A DNA stretch of 64,000 bases, from NCBI GenBank assembly GCA_046757725.1, contig JBHHYU010000006.1, positions 21,591 through 85,590 on the forward strand, written 5' to 3'. The position numbers and the translations under genes were made by a program. This document shows, piece by piece, positions 54,950 through 63,412 of the stretch. Origin of the DNA: JBHHYU01 sp046757725. Lineage in GTDB: Bacteria > Desulfobacterota > Binatia > UBA9968. The notes under the pieces are model-generated. The model worked only from the letters and a program-made list of their open reading frames with translations, did not search any database and was not told where the DNA came from. How positions within the stretch are numbered: position 1 is the stretch's first letter; every line of letters starts with the position of its first letter.

Positions 54950-55684
54950 ATGGATCAGGTAACGGTCAGAGACAAAGCGCTGGTACAGTTCCGCTACAAC
55001 TATTACGGCTTGTTCGTTCGGTTCTGGTCGAGGGAACCGGCAGCGGAATTCATTGCGTCTCTAGAAGAGGGTATTCAAGATCGAATGGAGGCTGCTGCTA
55101 CGCTTCACCCGCGCATGGGGGAAGGGTGGCGGCACATTCGGCAGTTTCTAGCCCAAGGCAAACCCGAGGAGGCAGCCGAAGAGTTTACCGAGCTTTTTCT
55201 CAGTCCCTTTGGTTCTCAAGTCAACCCCTATGAGTCCTATTATCTCACGGGCCACCTGTTCAGGGCTCCCCTTGTGGTCCTTCGTGGCTTCCTTGAACGT
55301 CTCGGTTTGGAGAGAGAACAGCAAGAATTTTCTGAGCCTGAAGATGTGCTGGCGTTCGAACTGGAAGTCATGCGCTGGCTGATTGGCAAGCAGATGGCGA
55401 CAGAAAATGAAGGGGAAGAAACGAGTTGGTTGCAACTTCAGGCTGATTTTCTCAGAGAGCATTTGCTCGTCTGGGTTCCCACCTGTACGGAGGATATAGA
55501 GAGGGCTCAACAGGCGCACTTCTATCGTGGCGCTGCCATAATGCTCCGTGCCTTTCTTGAGTTGGAGCACACTCTCTTCCGCGACTGGGGACTGGATCAG
55601 ATAGTGTCCCTTGCGGAGGCTAGAAAACGTTACGGGGTGAAACCAATCTGGAAAGGTCCAACCTTTGATGTATCCGGCGATTAG
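54950..55684 (+). CDS. TorD/DmsD family redox-enzyme chaperone
   Basis: A 244-residue all-helical TorD-like protein; NPYESYYLTG followed by RAPLVVLRGFLERLGL is the conserved signature, and LQADFLREHLLVWVPTCTE is a family-like C-terminal segment. Such chaperones bind the Tat signal of a molybdoenzyme until cofactor insertion. The client is presumably the Tat-signalled alpha subunit encoded at 56416. Confidence 0.85.
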   Translation: MDQVTVRDKALVQFRYNYYGLFVRFWSREPAAEFIASLEEGIQDRMEAAATLHPRMGEGWRHIRQFLAQGKPEEAAEEFTELFLSPFGSQVNPYESYYLTGHLFRAPLVVLRGFLERLGLEREQQEFSEPEDVLAFELEVMRWLIGKQMATENEGEETSWLQLQADFLREHLLVWVPTCTEDIERAQQAHFYRGAAIMLRAFLELEHTLFRDWGLDQIVSLAEARKRYGVKPIWKGPTFDVSGD

Positions 55685-55832
55685 CCTGAAAATTCCTTGC
55701 CTTCCGGCGAACAGCACCTTGAACGATTTCTTTTGTCGCGCAGTTTTTTTTCCTTGACAGGTATTTGACTAAGTGATACCGGAGACAGTACATAGACGTA
55801 AGTTTCTCACTTAGGAGAGGAGGTCACCGACC

Positions 55833-56081
55833 ATGATCGAAGGCTACATAAAGAAAATGGACCTGGTGCAACGAACTGCGGTTATTACTACTGAGGACGA
55901 TCAGGATATAACAATCACTTTCCCTGAGGAAGCTAACATTGAAGTCGCTGAAGAAGAAACCATGGGAACTGTTGGGGGGGAACTGGCAGACCTCCAGGAA
56001 GGATTTTACGTAGAGGTAGAGGTGGGGAGGCAGGATACTGAAGGCAAGTGGAGCTGCGGTTCCTTGGTCTGTGTGAGCTAG
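55833..56081 (+). CDS. small acidic protein of unknown function
   Basis: 82 residues, strongly acidic (EEANIEVAEEETMG), beta-rich by pattern. A GGAGAGGAGG site precedes the ATG. Two Cys lie at the very end (CGSLVC). An 8-bp inverted pair ctaagtga/tcacttag (55769-55776 and 55807-55814) ends right at the ribosome site and might control it. No family recognised. Confidence 0.65.
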   Translation: MIEGYIKKMDLVQRTAVITTEDDQDITITFPEEANIEVAEEETMGTVGGELADLQEGFYVEVEVGRQDTEGKWSCGSLVCVS

Positions 56082-56124
56082 GGGCTGTTTGACATGGCTC
56101 TTTCATGCATGGGGGGGCATACAT

Positions 56125-56334
56125 ATGAAACGAAACGTGAAGCCTAAAAATATTCATCCGCGACGGCAATTTCTTGCCGGTGTCCTGGCAGGTGTTGGTG
56201 GCGTCGTGGCTTGGTTGTGGACCCGAAAAGCGGTGCGCGCGGCACCAAATACTTATGCCGCACCGTCCACAGGGCCAATCCTCTACCGGCGTACCGAGGA
56301 AGCGGAGCGTTATTATAAAACTCTTTACAAGTAG
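56125..56334 (+). CDS. formate dehydrogenase region Tat-target protein
   Basis: 69 residues from ATG 56125, with a G-rich ribosome site. HPRRQFLAGVLAGVGGVVAW is a twin-arginine signal-like region, followed by a short tail ending in YKTLYK. This matches the small Tat proteins found next to formate dehydrogenases (TIGR02811-type). Probably stays bound to the membrane or the alpha subunit; biochemical role unknown. Confidence 0.8.
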   Translation: MKRNVKPKNIHPRRQFLAGVLAGVGGVVAWLWTRKAVRAAPNTYAAPSTGPILYRRTEEAERYYKTLYK

Positions 56335-56415
56335 CGGGTTAGGTTCAGTCCCGCGTGCGATCTTTTCAATGTGTGGGCAATGGTTTTTTTATTTCAAACT
56401 TGAGGAGGGTGAGAG

Positions 56416-59253
56416 ATGAAGCTTATCCGAGCGAACGGACAGGTTAACCTCAATTCGTCTCCGATGTGGCCTGAGTCGCTGAATCCCCGAATGAACCGGC
56501 GCAACTTCTTGCGCGCTGCAGGGCTTAGCGGAATTGGTCTGGCAGCTTTACTGGGACCACCGTTGGTGAAGGAGGTGGAGGCCGCAAAGGGTGGCGGGCC
56601 GCGAAAGCTTGAGCAGATCAAAACCATTTGCGGCAACTGCGCGGTCGGCTGCGGCTTTGTCGGAGAGGTGCAGGATGGCGTTTGGGTCAGTCAGGAACCC
56701 TGGTTTGAGCACCCGATAAACCAGGGCAGCCTGTGCTCGAAGGGAGCATCGGCGCGCGAGCATGTCATTAGCGAAAAGAGGCTGCGTTACCCGATGAAGC
56801 TCCAGGGTGGCAAGTGGAAACGCCTCTCCTGGGATCAGGCCATTGGGGAGATATCTGCCAAGCTGAAGGAGATTCGTGGAAAGCACGGCCCTGACGCCCT
56901 GATGATCCTCGGTTCAGCCCATCATAACAACGAGGCCTCTTATGGCCTGCGGAAATTCGCTGCACTGTGGGGTACCAATAACATAGACCACCAGGCCAGG
57001 ATCTGCCACTCCACCACAGTCGCAGGCCTTGCCAACGTATGGGGCTATGGGGCCATGACCAACAGCATGAACGATATCAGACACAGCAGGTCCATCCTGA
57101 TGATCGGAGAGAATGCAGCCGAGTCTCACCCCATCTCCATGCAGCACATCTTGACGGCCAAAGAGCGGAACAGGGCAACGTTGATCGTGGTAGACCCGCG
57201 CTTCACCAAGAGCGCTGCCTTCGCCAATATTTACGTACGCCAGCGGAGCGGTACGGATGTGGCATTTGTTTACGGGTTGATCAATATCATCTTGAAGAAT
57301 GGCTGGGAGGACAAGAAGTTTATCAACGATCGCACTTACGCCTTTGACGACTTCAAGGCTGTGGTAAAGAAGTACACTCCGGAGGTCGTGTCCGATATCA
57401 CAGGCGTGTCCGTGAAGGACCTTAACCGTGTGGCCCGGGCCCTGGCGGATAACCGTCCCGGAACCGTGATCTGGGCGATGGGGGGAACGCAGCACACCAA
57501 CGGAACTTGCTGTACCCGCTCCTACTGCGACCTTCAGCTCGTCTTGGGAAATATGGGTACGCCGGGAGGTGGAGCTAATGTCTTCCGTGGGCATGACAAT
57601 GTCCAGGGGGCCACGGACCTAGGCGTTCTTTCCAATACCTTGCCCGGTTACTACGGTTTGTCGGCGGGAGCCTATAAGCATTGGGCCCATGTTTGGGGGG
57701 TCGACCTTAACTGGCTCAAGTCACGCTTCAAGAACCAAAAAATGATGAACAAGAAAGGCTTCACCGTGGCCCGGTGGTACGAGGGGGCTTTGATGGATGC
57801 CAAGGAGCTGGGCAACGGTGGGGTGAATGTCCATGCCGCTCTTTACTGGGGACACGCAAGTAATTGCGAGTCCCAGTATCATCGAGTGAAAAAGGCCCTG
57901 GAGAAGGTGGAACTTTTGGTGGACATCGACCCCTTCGTAACCAACACATCCGTCCTACCGGATCGTAAAGACGGGGTTTACATCCTCCCATCGGCGACCC
58001 AATACGAGCAGATGGGGAGCGTCACCAACTCCAACCGAGACATCCAGTGGCGTAACCGTATCGTTTCGCCGGTATGGGAAAGCCGAACGGATCTGGCTAT
58101 CATGCTAGATCTCGCTCAGCGCCTGGGTTTCAAGAAAGAGTTCATGACTTATACCAAGGGGCCCTGGAAGGGGGTTCCCAAAGACATGAAAGGGGTAAAG
58201 GAGCTTCCGGAAGAAACGCTGGCCGCGATCGTAGACGAGTGGAACACCGGGATGCGTACCATTGGCATGGTCGGCCAGACATATAAGCGAATGAAGCGCC
58301 AGCAAAAGTGGGCCCACGCTTTCAACATCGATAACAAGCGGGCCGAAGGAGGACCGGTAAACGGTGAGTTCTGGGGCCTGTCATGGCCGTGCTGGACGGA
58401 CAAACATCCCGGCACGCCCATCCTGTACCGGAATGATGTAGCCGTGATGGACGGCGGAATGGGATTCCGGGCACGGTGGGGAACCAAGGCACCTGACGGT
58501 CGCACATTGCTTGCAGGGCGTGGCTCGGCTCCCCCAAAGGGTTCAATTCATGCAGGCTATGCCCAACTGAAGAACTGGAAGACCGATATCACAGGTAAGG
58601 TCTTCAAAGAGGCCATGGCCAAAGGGCTGGCTCCTTACGGCAACGGGCGTGCGCGTTTTAAGTCATGGAACATCCCGGACCCGATTGCTATTCACCGGGA
58701 GCCGCTGCACACTCCCCGGCCGGACCTGATACAGAAGTGGCCGACCTATGACGATGTCAAGGACCACTACCGCGTACCCACACTGTGGAAGAGCCTGCAA
58801 AAGGCCGAGTGGTTCAAGGACTTTCCCATCATCCTCACCACCGGCCGGCAGGTGGAATTCGAAGGTGGCGGAGCGGCAGAACGCGCGGCTTGGTGGCTGG
58901 TTGAGCTCAATCCAGAGATGTACGCGGAGATCCACCCGAAGCTGGCCAACGATTATGGGATCAGAAATGGCGAGTTCATGTGGGTGGAGAGCCCACCTGA
59001 CTGGGGTGGGGGTTTCGGGGGCCGCGTCAAAGTAAAAGCAAAGCTCACGCGCCGTGTCGGCCCGGACACAATCTTTCTTCCCTTTCACTGGGGAGGAAGT
59101 TATGAGGGTAAGTCCCTTGCGTCCAAGTACCCGGAGGGAACCGTACCATACGGGATCGGCGATTCCGCCAACACGGTAACCAATTATGGCTACGACCGGG
59201 TGACACAGATGCAGGAAACCAAGACCGGCCTTTGCAGGATCAAAAAGGCCTAA
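56416..59253 (+). CDS. fdhA: formate dehydrogenase catalytic (alpha) subunit
   Basis: 945 residues of the DMSO-reductase family. The Tat signal is RMNRRNFLRAAG at about 25-36, so the enzyme faces the periplasm. Cys72, Cys75, Cys79 and Cys107 hold a 4Fe-4S cluster. The metal ligand is Cys197 in RICHSTTVAGL, where E. coli FdnG has selenocysteine; the GAMTNS stretch follows, as in FDHs. The ribosome site GAGGAGGG supports ATG 56416. Downstream genes supply beta and membrane subunits. Mo or W cannot be told from sequence. Confidence 0.92.
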   Translation: MKLIRANGQVNLNSSPMWPESLNPRMNRRNFLRAAGLSGIGLAALLGPPLVKEVEAAKGGGPRKLEQIKTICGNCAVGCGFVGEVQDGVWVSQEPWFEHPINQGSLCSKGASAREHVISEKRLRYPMKLQGGKWKRLSWDQAIGEISAKLKEIRGKHGPDALMILGSAHHNNEASYGLRKFAALWGTNNIDHQARICHSTTVAGLANVWGYGAMTNSMNDIRHSRSILMIGENAAESHPISMQHILTAKERNRATLIVVDPRFTKSAAFANIYVRQRSGTDVAFVYGLINIILKNGWEDKKFINDRTYAFDDFKAVVKKYTPEVVSDITGVSVKDLNRVARALADNRPGTVIWAMGGTQHTNGTCCTRSYCDLQLVLGNMGTPGGGANVFRGHDNVQGATDLGVLSNTLPGYYGLSAGAYKHWAHVWGVDLNWLKSRFKNQKMMNKKGFTVARWYEGALMDAKELGNGGVNVHAALYWGHASNCESQYHRVKKALEKVELLVDIDPFVTNTSVLPDRKDGVYILPSATQYEQMGSVTNSNRDIQWRNRIVSPVWESRTDLAIMLDLAQRLGFKKEFMTYTKGPWKGVPKDMKGVKELPEETLAAIVDEWNTGMRTIGMVGQTYKRMKRQQKWAHAFNIDNKRAEGGPVNGEFWGLSWPCWTDKHPGTPILYRNDVAVMDGGMGFRARWGTKAPDGRTLLAGRGSAPPKGSIHAGYAQLKNWKTDITGKVFKEAMAKGLAPYGNGRARFKSWNIPDPIAIHREPLHTPRPDLIQKWPTYDDVKDHYRVPTLWKSLQKAEWFKDFPIILTTGRQVEFEGGGAAERAAWWLVELNPEMYAEIHPKLANDYGIRNGEFMWVESPPDWGGGFGGRVKVKAKLTRRVGPDTIFLPFHWGGSYEGKSLASKYPEGTVPYGIGDSANTVTNYGYDRVTQMQETKTGLCRIKKA

Positions 59254-59274
59254 GCCTGAGGAGGAGGAAGACCA

Positions 59275-59928
59275 ATGGCACGCACACAGGTTACCATTCC
59301 CTTCAGAGAAGCCGGTGGGCCGCAGCTTAAGCAAGCGCCAGCCCGGTTGAAGTTCTATATCGATGTCAAACGATGCATCGAATGCGGCGGCTGCGAGGTC
59401 GCCTGTAAGAACGAGAACAATATGCCACCGGGGATCGCCAGGATTCGAGTCGTCACGGTGAACGAAGGTAAAGCGGGTGAGACCAACGTTGCGATACCCT
59501 GCATGCATTGCTCCAAGGCGCCGTGCGTGGCAGTCTGCCCGGTGGATGCGTTGTTTCATCGGCCCGATGGTATCGTACACGTCAACAAGGAGACATGCAT
59601 CGGTTGCGGCTACTGCCTCTACGCCTGCCCGTTCGGGGCACCACAGTTTCCCAAGGCATCACCTTTCGGCGCTCGTGGCGTTATGGACAAATGCACCTAC
59701 TGTGCAGGTGGTCCGGAGGAGCCGTTCTCAGAGCGTGAGCAGCGCCTTTACGGGTCAAACCGTATTGCTGAGGGCAAGCTGCCGATGTGCGCCTCGGTTT
59801 GCTCTACCAAAGCCCTGGTTGCTGGTGATGCAGAAGAGGTGGCCAACGTGGTGCGCCAGCGTATGGCGGCTCGTGGCTCAGGCGGCGGCGCTTGGGGGTG
59901 GCCGACAGCCTATCCGTCTAGTCGGTAG
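59275..59928 (+). CDS. fdhB: formate dehydrogenase iron-sulfur (beta) subunit
   Basis: 217 residues with four ferredoxin-type Cys groups: CIECGGCEVACKNEN, CMHCSKAPCVAVCPVD, CIGCGYCLYACPFGAP and a split CTYC/CASVC group. It relays electrons from the alpha subunit to the membrane subunit. No C-terminal membrane helix as in FdnH is present, in keeping with an NrfD-type partner. GAGGAGG precedes the ATG. Confidence 0.92.
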   Translation: MARTQVTIPFREAGGPQLKQAPARLKFYIDVKRCIECGGCEVACKNENNMPPGIARIRVVTVNEGKAGETNVAIPCMHCSKAPCVAVCPVDALFHRPDGIVHVNKETCIGCGYCLYACPFGAPQFPKASPFGARGVMDKCTYCAGGPEEPFSEREQRLYGSNRIAEGKLPMCASVCSTKALVAGDAEEVANVVRQRMAARGSGGGAWGWPTAYPSSR

Positions 59929-59997
59929 GCACGTCACCTTGCTCTTCACGTATTTGTGCCCTTATCCCTCCGGGGGAAGAAGGGCGTCGTCAATGGG

Positions 59998-60036
59998 ATC
60001 CCCACCCGGGTTGCAATGGCTCTGGTGGGGATTTTT
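59998..60036 (+). promoter_or_regulatory. attenuator-like hairpin between fdhB and the NrfD gene
   Basis: Arms atccccacc (59998-60006) and ggtggggat (60024-60032) are perfectly complementary, and a short T run follows (60032-60036). It could act as a partial terminator or processing site that lowers downstream expression. The ribosome site of the next gene follows at once. Confidence 0.45.
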
Positions 60037-60053
60037 CCATCGGAGGAGGCAAA

Positions 60054-61061
60054 ATGGATCCGATTGTTCTCATGCAGCATAAATGGGGGTTGTCCTACAA
60101 CATCCCCTGGTACCTATTCCTGGGTGGTCTAGCCGGGGGTACTCTCCTGGTTGCGGTCATGGCCGACCTTCTCTCCGGGAGGCAACAGCGGTACGAAGTC
60201 CTCTCACGGCTCTCCACCTATATTACCATTCCGATCATCGTGGTTGGAGGGCTCTTTCTAACCTTCCACTTGGCGAAGCCGGAGCGGGGACTGCTCTTCC
60301 CTTTCTACATGAAGAACTACCGATCATGGTTAACCCTGGGCGGGTTTGTCCTTGGGGGTTTCGTTGCAGTGACTTTCGCATACGGGGCCGCCTGGTACTT
60401 CCAAGTCAGACGGACCCTACGCATGGTACTGGCAGGGTTGGGCGTTCCAATAGGTATCCTCATGGCGCTCTATACAGGATTGCTCCTGGCAGGGGCATGG
60501 ACAATCCCAGGGGGGTTTTGGTTTGTTCCTCTATGGGCAAAGGAATATATTCCCGTATTGTTTCTCTTGTCAGGAGTTTCTACAGGCCTGGCGGCCTGTG
60601 GCCTTACAGTTCTGATTGCAGAGCGAATGAAATGGGCTGGGGGTGAACAAGTTCAGGGTGTTGGGGAAACTGCCAAAACCCTCAGTGTGGTCGACATTGG
60701 AGCCATCCTCCTTGAAGCGGGATGGATCTATGTGCTCCTCTCCGCCTTTGCCGCGGGCACCGCAGGGCAAAAGCTGGCCTATCAATTTTTAACTCATGGA
60801 GCCCTCTGGGGATGGTTCTGGGGTGGGTTTGTCGCTATCGGCCTAGCATTACCTATCCTGGTCAGCGTTGTAGAGATATTTTATGGTAGGGGAGCCCAAC
60901 ACCAGTCCGGATGGATGCTTTATGCCAAGTTTTCGCTCGTTTTAATCGGCGGATTGGTCCTACGTTATGTGATCGTCTGGGGTGGGGATATCTCGCAGCC
61001 CCTCGCCTTTCCACCGTCCTCGTGGCCAATTCCAACCATCCCACCGCTTGCCGGAGGGTAA
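60054..61061 (+). CDS. NrfD/PsrC-type membrane subunit
   Basis: 335 residues with about eight membrane helices, starting NIPWYLFLGGLAGGTLL and ending in a Pro-rich tail. The family exchanges electrons with quinones without haem. Position after fdhAB makes it the quinone-reducing subunit, in place of the cytochrome b FdnI. CGGAGGAGG precedes the ATG at 60054. Confidence 0.88.
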   Translation: MDPIVLMQHKWGLSYNIPWYLFLGGLAGGTLLVAVMADLLSGRQQRYEVLSRLSTYITIPIIVVGGLFLTFHLAKPERGLLFPFYMKNYRSWLTLGGFVLGGFVAVTFAYGAAWYFQVRRTLRMVLAGLGVPIGILMALYTGLLLAGAWTIPGGFWFVPLWAKEYIPVLFLLSGVSTGLAACGLTVLIAERMKWAGGEQVQGVGETAKTLSVVDIGAILLEAGWIYVLLSAFAAGTAGQKLAYQFLTHGALWGWFWGGFVAIGLALPILVSVVEIFYGRGAQHQSGWMLYAKFSLVLIGGLVLRYVIVWGGDISQPLAFPPSSWPIPTIPPLAGG

Positions 61062-61067
61062 AGGAGC

Positions 61068-61424
61068 GTGTTGCTGCGGGCTCTTGCCCTCACCGTGCTG
61101 TTTCCTATCATAGGGGCACCACAGCAAGGAGGGCACGCGGCCAAAGGGAAAAAAATCTACCAGGAACGCTGTGTCCTATGCCACGGTTCGCAAGGGCATG
61201 GGTGGGACTGGTACAAGAAAGCGGGCCGTCCCCCGGTCCCGGTTCCCAACCTCTCAAAGGTCGTACCTCAACGCTCTGATGGGTACCTTATGACGGTCAT
61301 TAGGGATGGTGGGGTTGCGGTTGGATTAACGCGTTTCATGCCTGCCTTTGGCTTTAACATGACCGAACAAGACCTCAAAGATATGGTTGCCTATCTTCGA
61401 TCGTTGCAGCTTCGTGTCAAATAG
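61068..61424 (+). CDS. class I monohaem cytochrome c
   Basis: 118 residues from GTG 61068. An N-terminal hydrophobic segment (LLRALALTVLFPIIGAP) acts as signal peptide or anchor; CVLCH at 35-39 binds haem and Met92 (FMPAFGF) is the likely axial ligand. It begins 6 bp after the NrfD gene, suggesting a physical or electron-transfer link with the dehydrogenase. Confidence 0.88.
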   Translation: MLLRALALTVLFPIIGAPQQGGHAAKGKKIYQERCVLCHGSQGHGWDWYKKAGRPPVPVPNLSKVVPQRSDGYLMTVIRDGGVAVGLTRFMPAFGFNMTEQDLKDMVAYLRSLQLRVK

Positions 61425-61425
61425 C

Positions 61426-62586
61426 ATGGGTTTACTCTTAAACCGGCATCACCCCTTTTTTGGCGCAGTTTTCTTTTTTGAGGTGGTGAGTGTTTTGTGC
61501 CTCTCGGTGCTTCCGGTTGCTGCCGATGACACGCGGACAGGATTCTTTCCCCATGCGATTTCGCTAGCGGACTTCAATAATGACGGCACCCTGGATATGG
61601 CAGTGCCAGCGGCCGCGGAACGCAAAGTGACGGTACTGTTTGGCGACGGTAAAGGGGGCATCAACGGTAATCACTCCTATCCGGTCGGCAAGGGGCCGAC
61701 CTGGGTAGAGACGGCGGATCTGAACGGTGACGGCCATGTCGATCTGGTTACGACTAACACGGGAGATGCCAGCCTGACAATTTACCTCGGCGATGGCCAG
61801 GGTAATTTTGACAACCGGCATGAGATCAAGGGAATCCACGGCCCGGCTAGTGTTGTGGCGGCGGATTTCAACGGCGATGGTCGCCCTGACCTGGCAGTGG
61901 CCCAAGCCGCCCAGTCAAGGGTGCTTATCCTCCTTAATCGACGTGGTGGAACTATCGTACCTTGGCGCTTTTACAAGGTGGGCCGTGGCCCCCATATCAT
62001 CTCAACGACGGATCTGAACGAAGACGGTATGCCGGACCTCGTGGTTGGCTGCTTGGGACCCCATACGCTGACGGTTCTGCTTGCCAAAAGTGACGGTAGC
62101 TTTCGCGATCCTATCGTGGTCCCGGTGGGGCGGTTTCCGCACTATAGGGTCTTTGGTGATTGGGACGGAGACGGTCACATCGACGTAGCCGTCGTGGTGG
62201 CCGGTGAGGACGCTGTTGATATTCTCCAAGGGGATGGCAAAGGTAACTTGCGAAAGACGGTAAGCTATCCTGTCGGAACGAACCCGCATGGTCTGGGTGT
62301 GGGCGACTTCAATGGAGATGGCTATTTGGATTTGGCCGTCAGTAACCGTAGCTCCAGGGATTTGCACATTATGTTGGGAGACGGGGCAGGAGCATTCTTA
62401 CCCAAGTCACCGATTCCGACTGGTCAGGACATCATTGCCCTGGCGGTGGGTGATTTTGATAAAGATAGACATGCGGATTTGGCTCTGGTTTCCGCCACCT
62501 CCCACCGGGTGGTCCTGTTGAAGGGTGATGGGGCCGGACACTTTATGCCATTCCCTGCGCAGAAGAGTGGAGGTCATCACCCATGA
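61426..62586 (+). CDS. secreted FG-GAP/VCBS seven-bladed beta-propeller protein
   Basis: About 386 residues from ATG 61426. A signal peptide (VVSVLCLSVLPVAA) is followed by seven repeats of roughly 45 residues, each with a calcium-loop type motif: DFNNDGTLD, DLNGDGHVD, DFNGDGRPD, DLNEDGMPD, DWDGDGHID, DFNGDGYLD and DFDKDRHAD. Seven units give a closed propeller like integrin alpha heads. It begins one base after the cytochrome c stop, so it is part of the respiratory operon. Function unknown; a scaffold on the periplasmic side is a guess. Confidence 0.82.
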   Translation: MGLLLNRHHPFFGAVFFFEVVSVLCLSVLPVAADDTRTGFFPHAISLADFNNDGTLDMAVPAAAERKVTVLFGDGKGGINGNHSYPVGKGPTWVETADLNGDGHVDLVTTNTGDASLTIYLGDGQGNFDNRHEIKGIHGPASVVAADFNGDGRPDLAVAQAAQSRVLILLNRRGGTIVPWRFYKVGRGPHIISTTDLNEDGMPDLVVGCLGPHTLTVLLAKSDGSFRDPIVVPVGRFPHYRVFGDWDGDGHIDVAVVVAGEDAVDILQGDGKGNLRKTVSYPVGTNPHGLGVGDFNGDGYLDLAVSNRSSRDLHIMLGDGAGAFLPKSPIPTGQDIIALAVGDFDKDRHADLALVSATSHRVVLLKGDGAGHFMPFPAQKSGGHHP

Positions 62587-62709
62587 CGAACAGCTTTCAG
62601 ATACTTACGCCGGCATCACAGAATGCTAGAGTTGATTGTACCGGCGCTTCTACAACAGGCGGGTTCGGCGAGGGTGCCACCGCTGTCAAGCGGAGGAAGG
62701 AGCTGACCT

Positions 62710-63369
62710 ATGATGGAACGGCTGACCTCTGAACAGCTTAAGCAGGAACAAGAAAAAACCTTCGCATCCCCTCGGATGCACTATGGGTTTCTCGCTCGCC
62801 CCCTCTTCGTCACAATGGATATCTTGTACGGCCGGGAAAGGACCCTTTCAAAGTTCAAGGTACTCGAAATCGTCGCGCGAGTTCCCTACCAGGCATGGGA
62901 GAACGTTGCCTACATTGCGATTACTCACACCTATGCCGACCCGAGGTTGGCCCGTCGCATCATTGATCGTGTAAAGGAAAGCCGGATTCAGCAGGATAAT
63001 GAGCAATGGCACCTATTGATGCTGGAGGAGCTCAGGGGTAAGAAACAAATACATGAAGGGTTCATCCGTTACTGGCTGATCCCGCAAGTGTTAGCCTTTA
63101 TCTACTACAACATCTCTTGGCTCCTTTATGTGATCCATCCCAAGTGGAGCTATCGGTTGAATGTCGAGTTTGAGGATCATGCCGAGCACGAGTATATGCA
63201 GTTTGTCGCCGATAACCCTGACCTGGAGTCGGAGCCTTTTGCGAGTATATTCGCGGATGACTATGGGCAGTTCGCGTCATACGCTGATCTGTTTCGACAG
63301 ATTGGCTACGACGAACGACTGCACAAGCTGGAAAGCCTTGACCGAATCAAAGCCGCGCGTTTCCAGTAG
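62710..63369 (+). CDS. alternative oxidase-like di-iron protein
   Basis: 219 residues that match the plant/trypanosome alternative oxidase pattern. Glu53 (VLEIVARVP), Glu98 and His101 (NEQWHLL), Glu155 (FEDHAEHEY) and Glu202 with His205 (DERLHKL) correspond to the six iron ligands. A hydrophobic stretch at 123-143 matches the membrane-associating helices. It lacks the long N-terminus of eukaryotic AOX. Known activity of the family: ubiquinol oxidation coupled to O2 reduction to water without proton pumping. GGAGGAAGGAG precedes the start. No stop or terminator separates it from the formate dehydrogenase genes, though a 123-bp gap does. Confidence 0.82.
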   Translation: MMERLTSEQLKQEQEKTFASPRMHYGFLARPLFVTMDILYGRERTLSKFKVLEIVARVPYQAWENVAYIAITHTYADPRLARRIIDRVKESRIQQDNEQWHLLMLEELRGKKQIHEGFIRYWLIPQVLAFIYYNISWLLYVIHPKWSYRLNVEFEDHAEHEYMQFVADNPDLESEPFASIFADDYGQFASYADLFRQIGYDERLHKLESLDRIKAARFQ

Positions 63370-63412
63370 CCGGGTAACAGTTGGCCGAGACCGCGAGAGC
63401 GGACCTTCCGGC

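Noticed and set aside
55754..55779. TTGACA before the 82-aa gene as promoter
   Set aside because: No acceptable -10 box at 16-18 bp spacing; best candidate is at 14 bp with only 2 of 6 matches.
58663..59580. 305-codon reverse frame opposite fdhA/fdhB
   Set aside because: Antisense of two genes with intact catalytic and Fe-S motifs; a codon-bias shadow.
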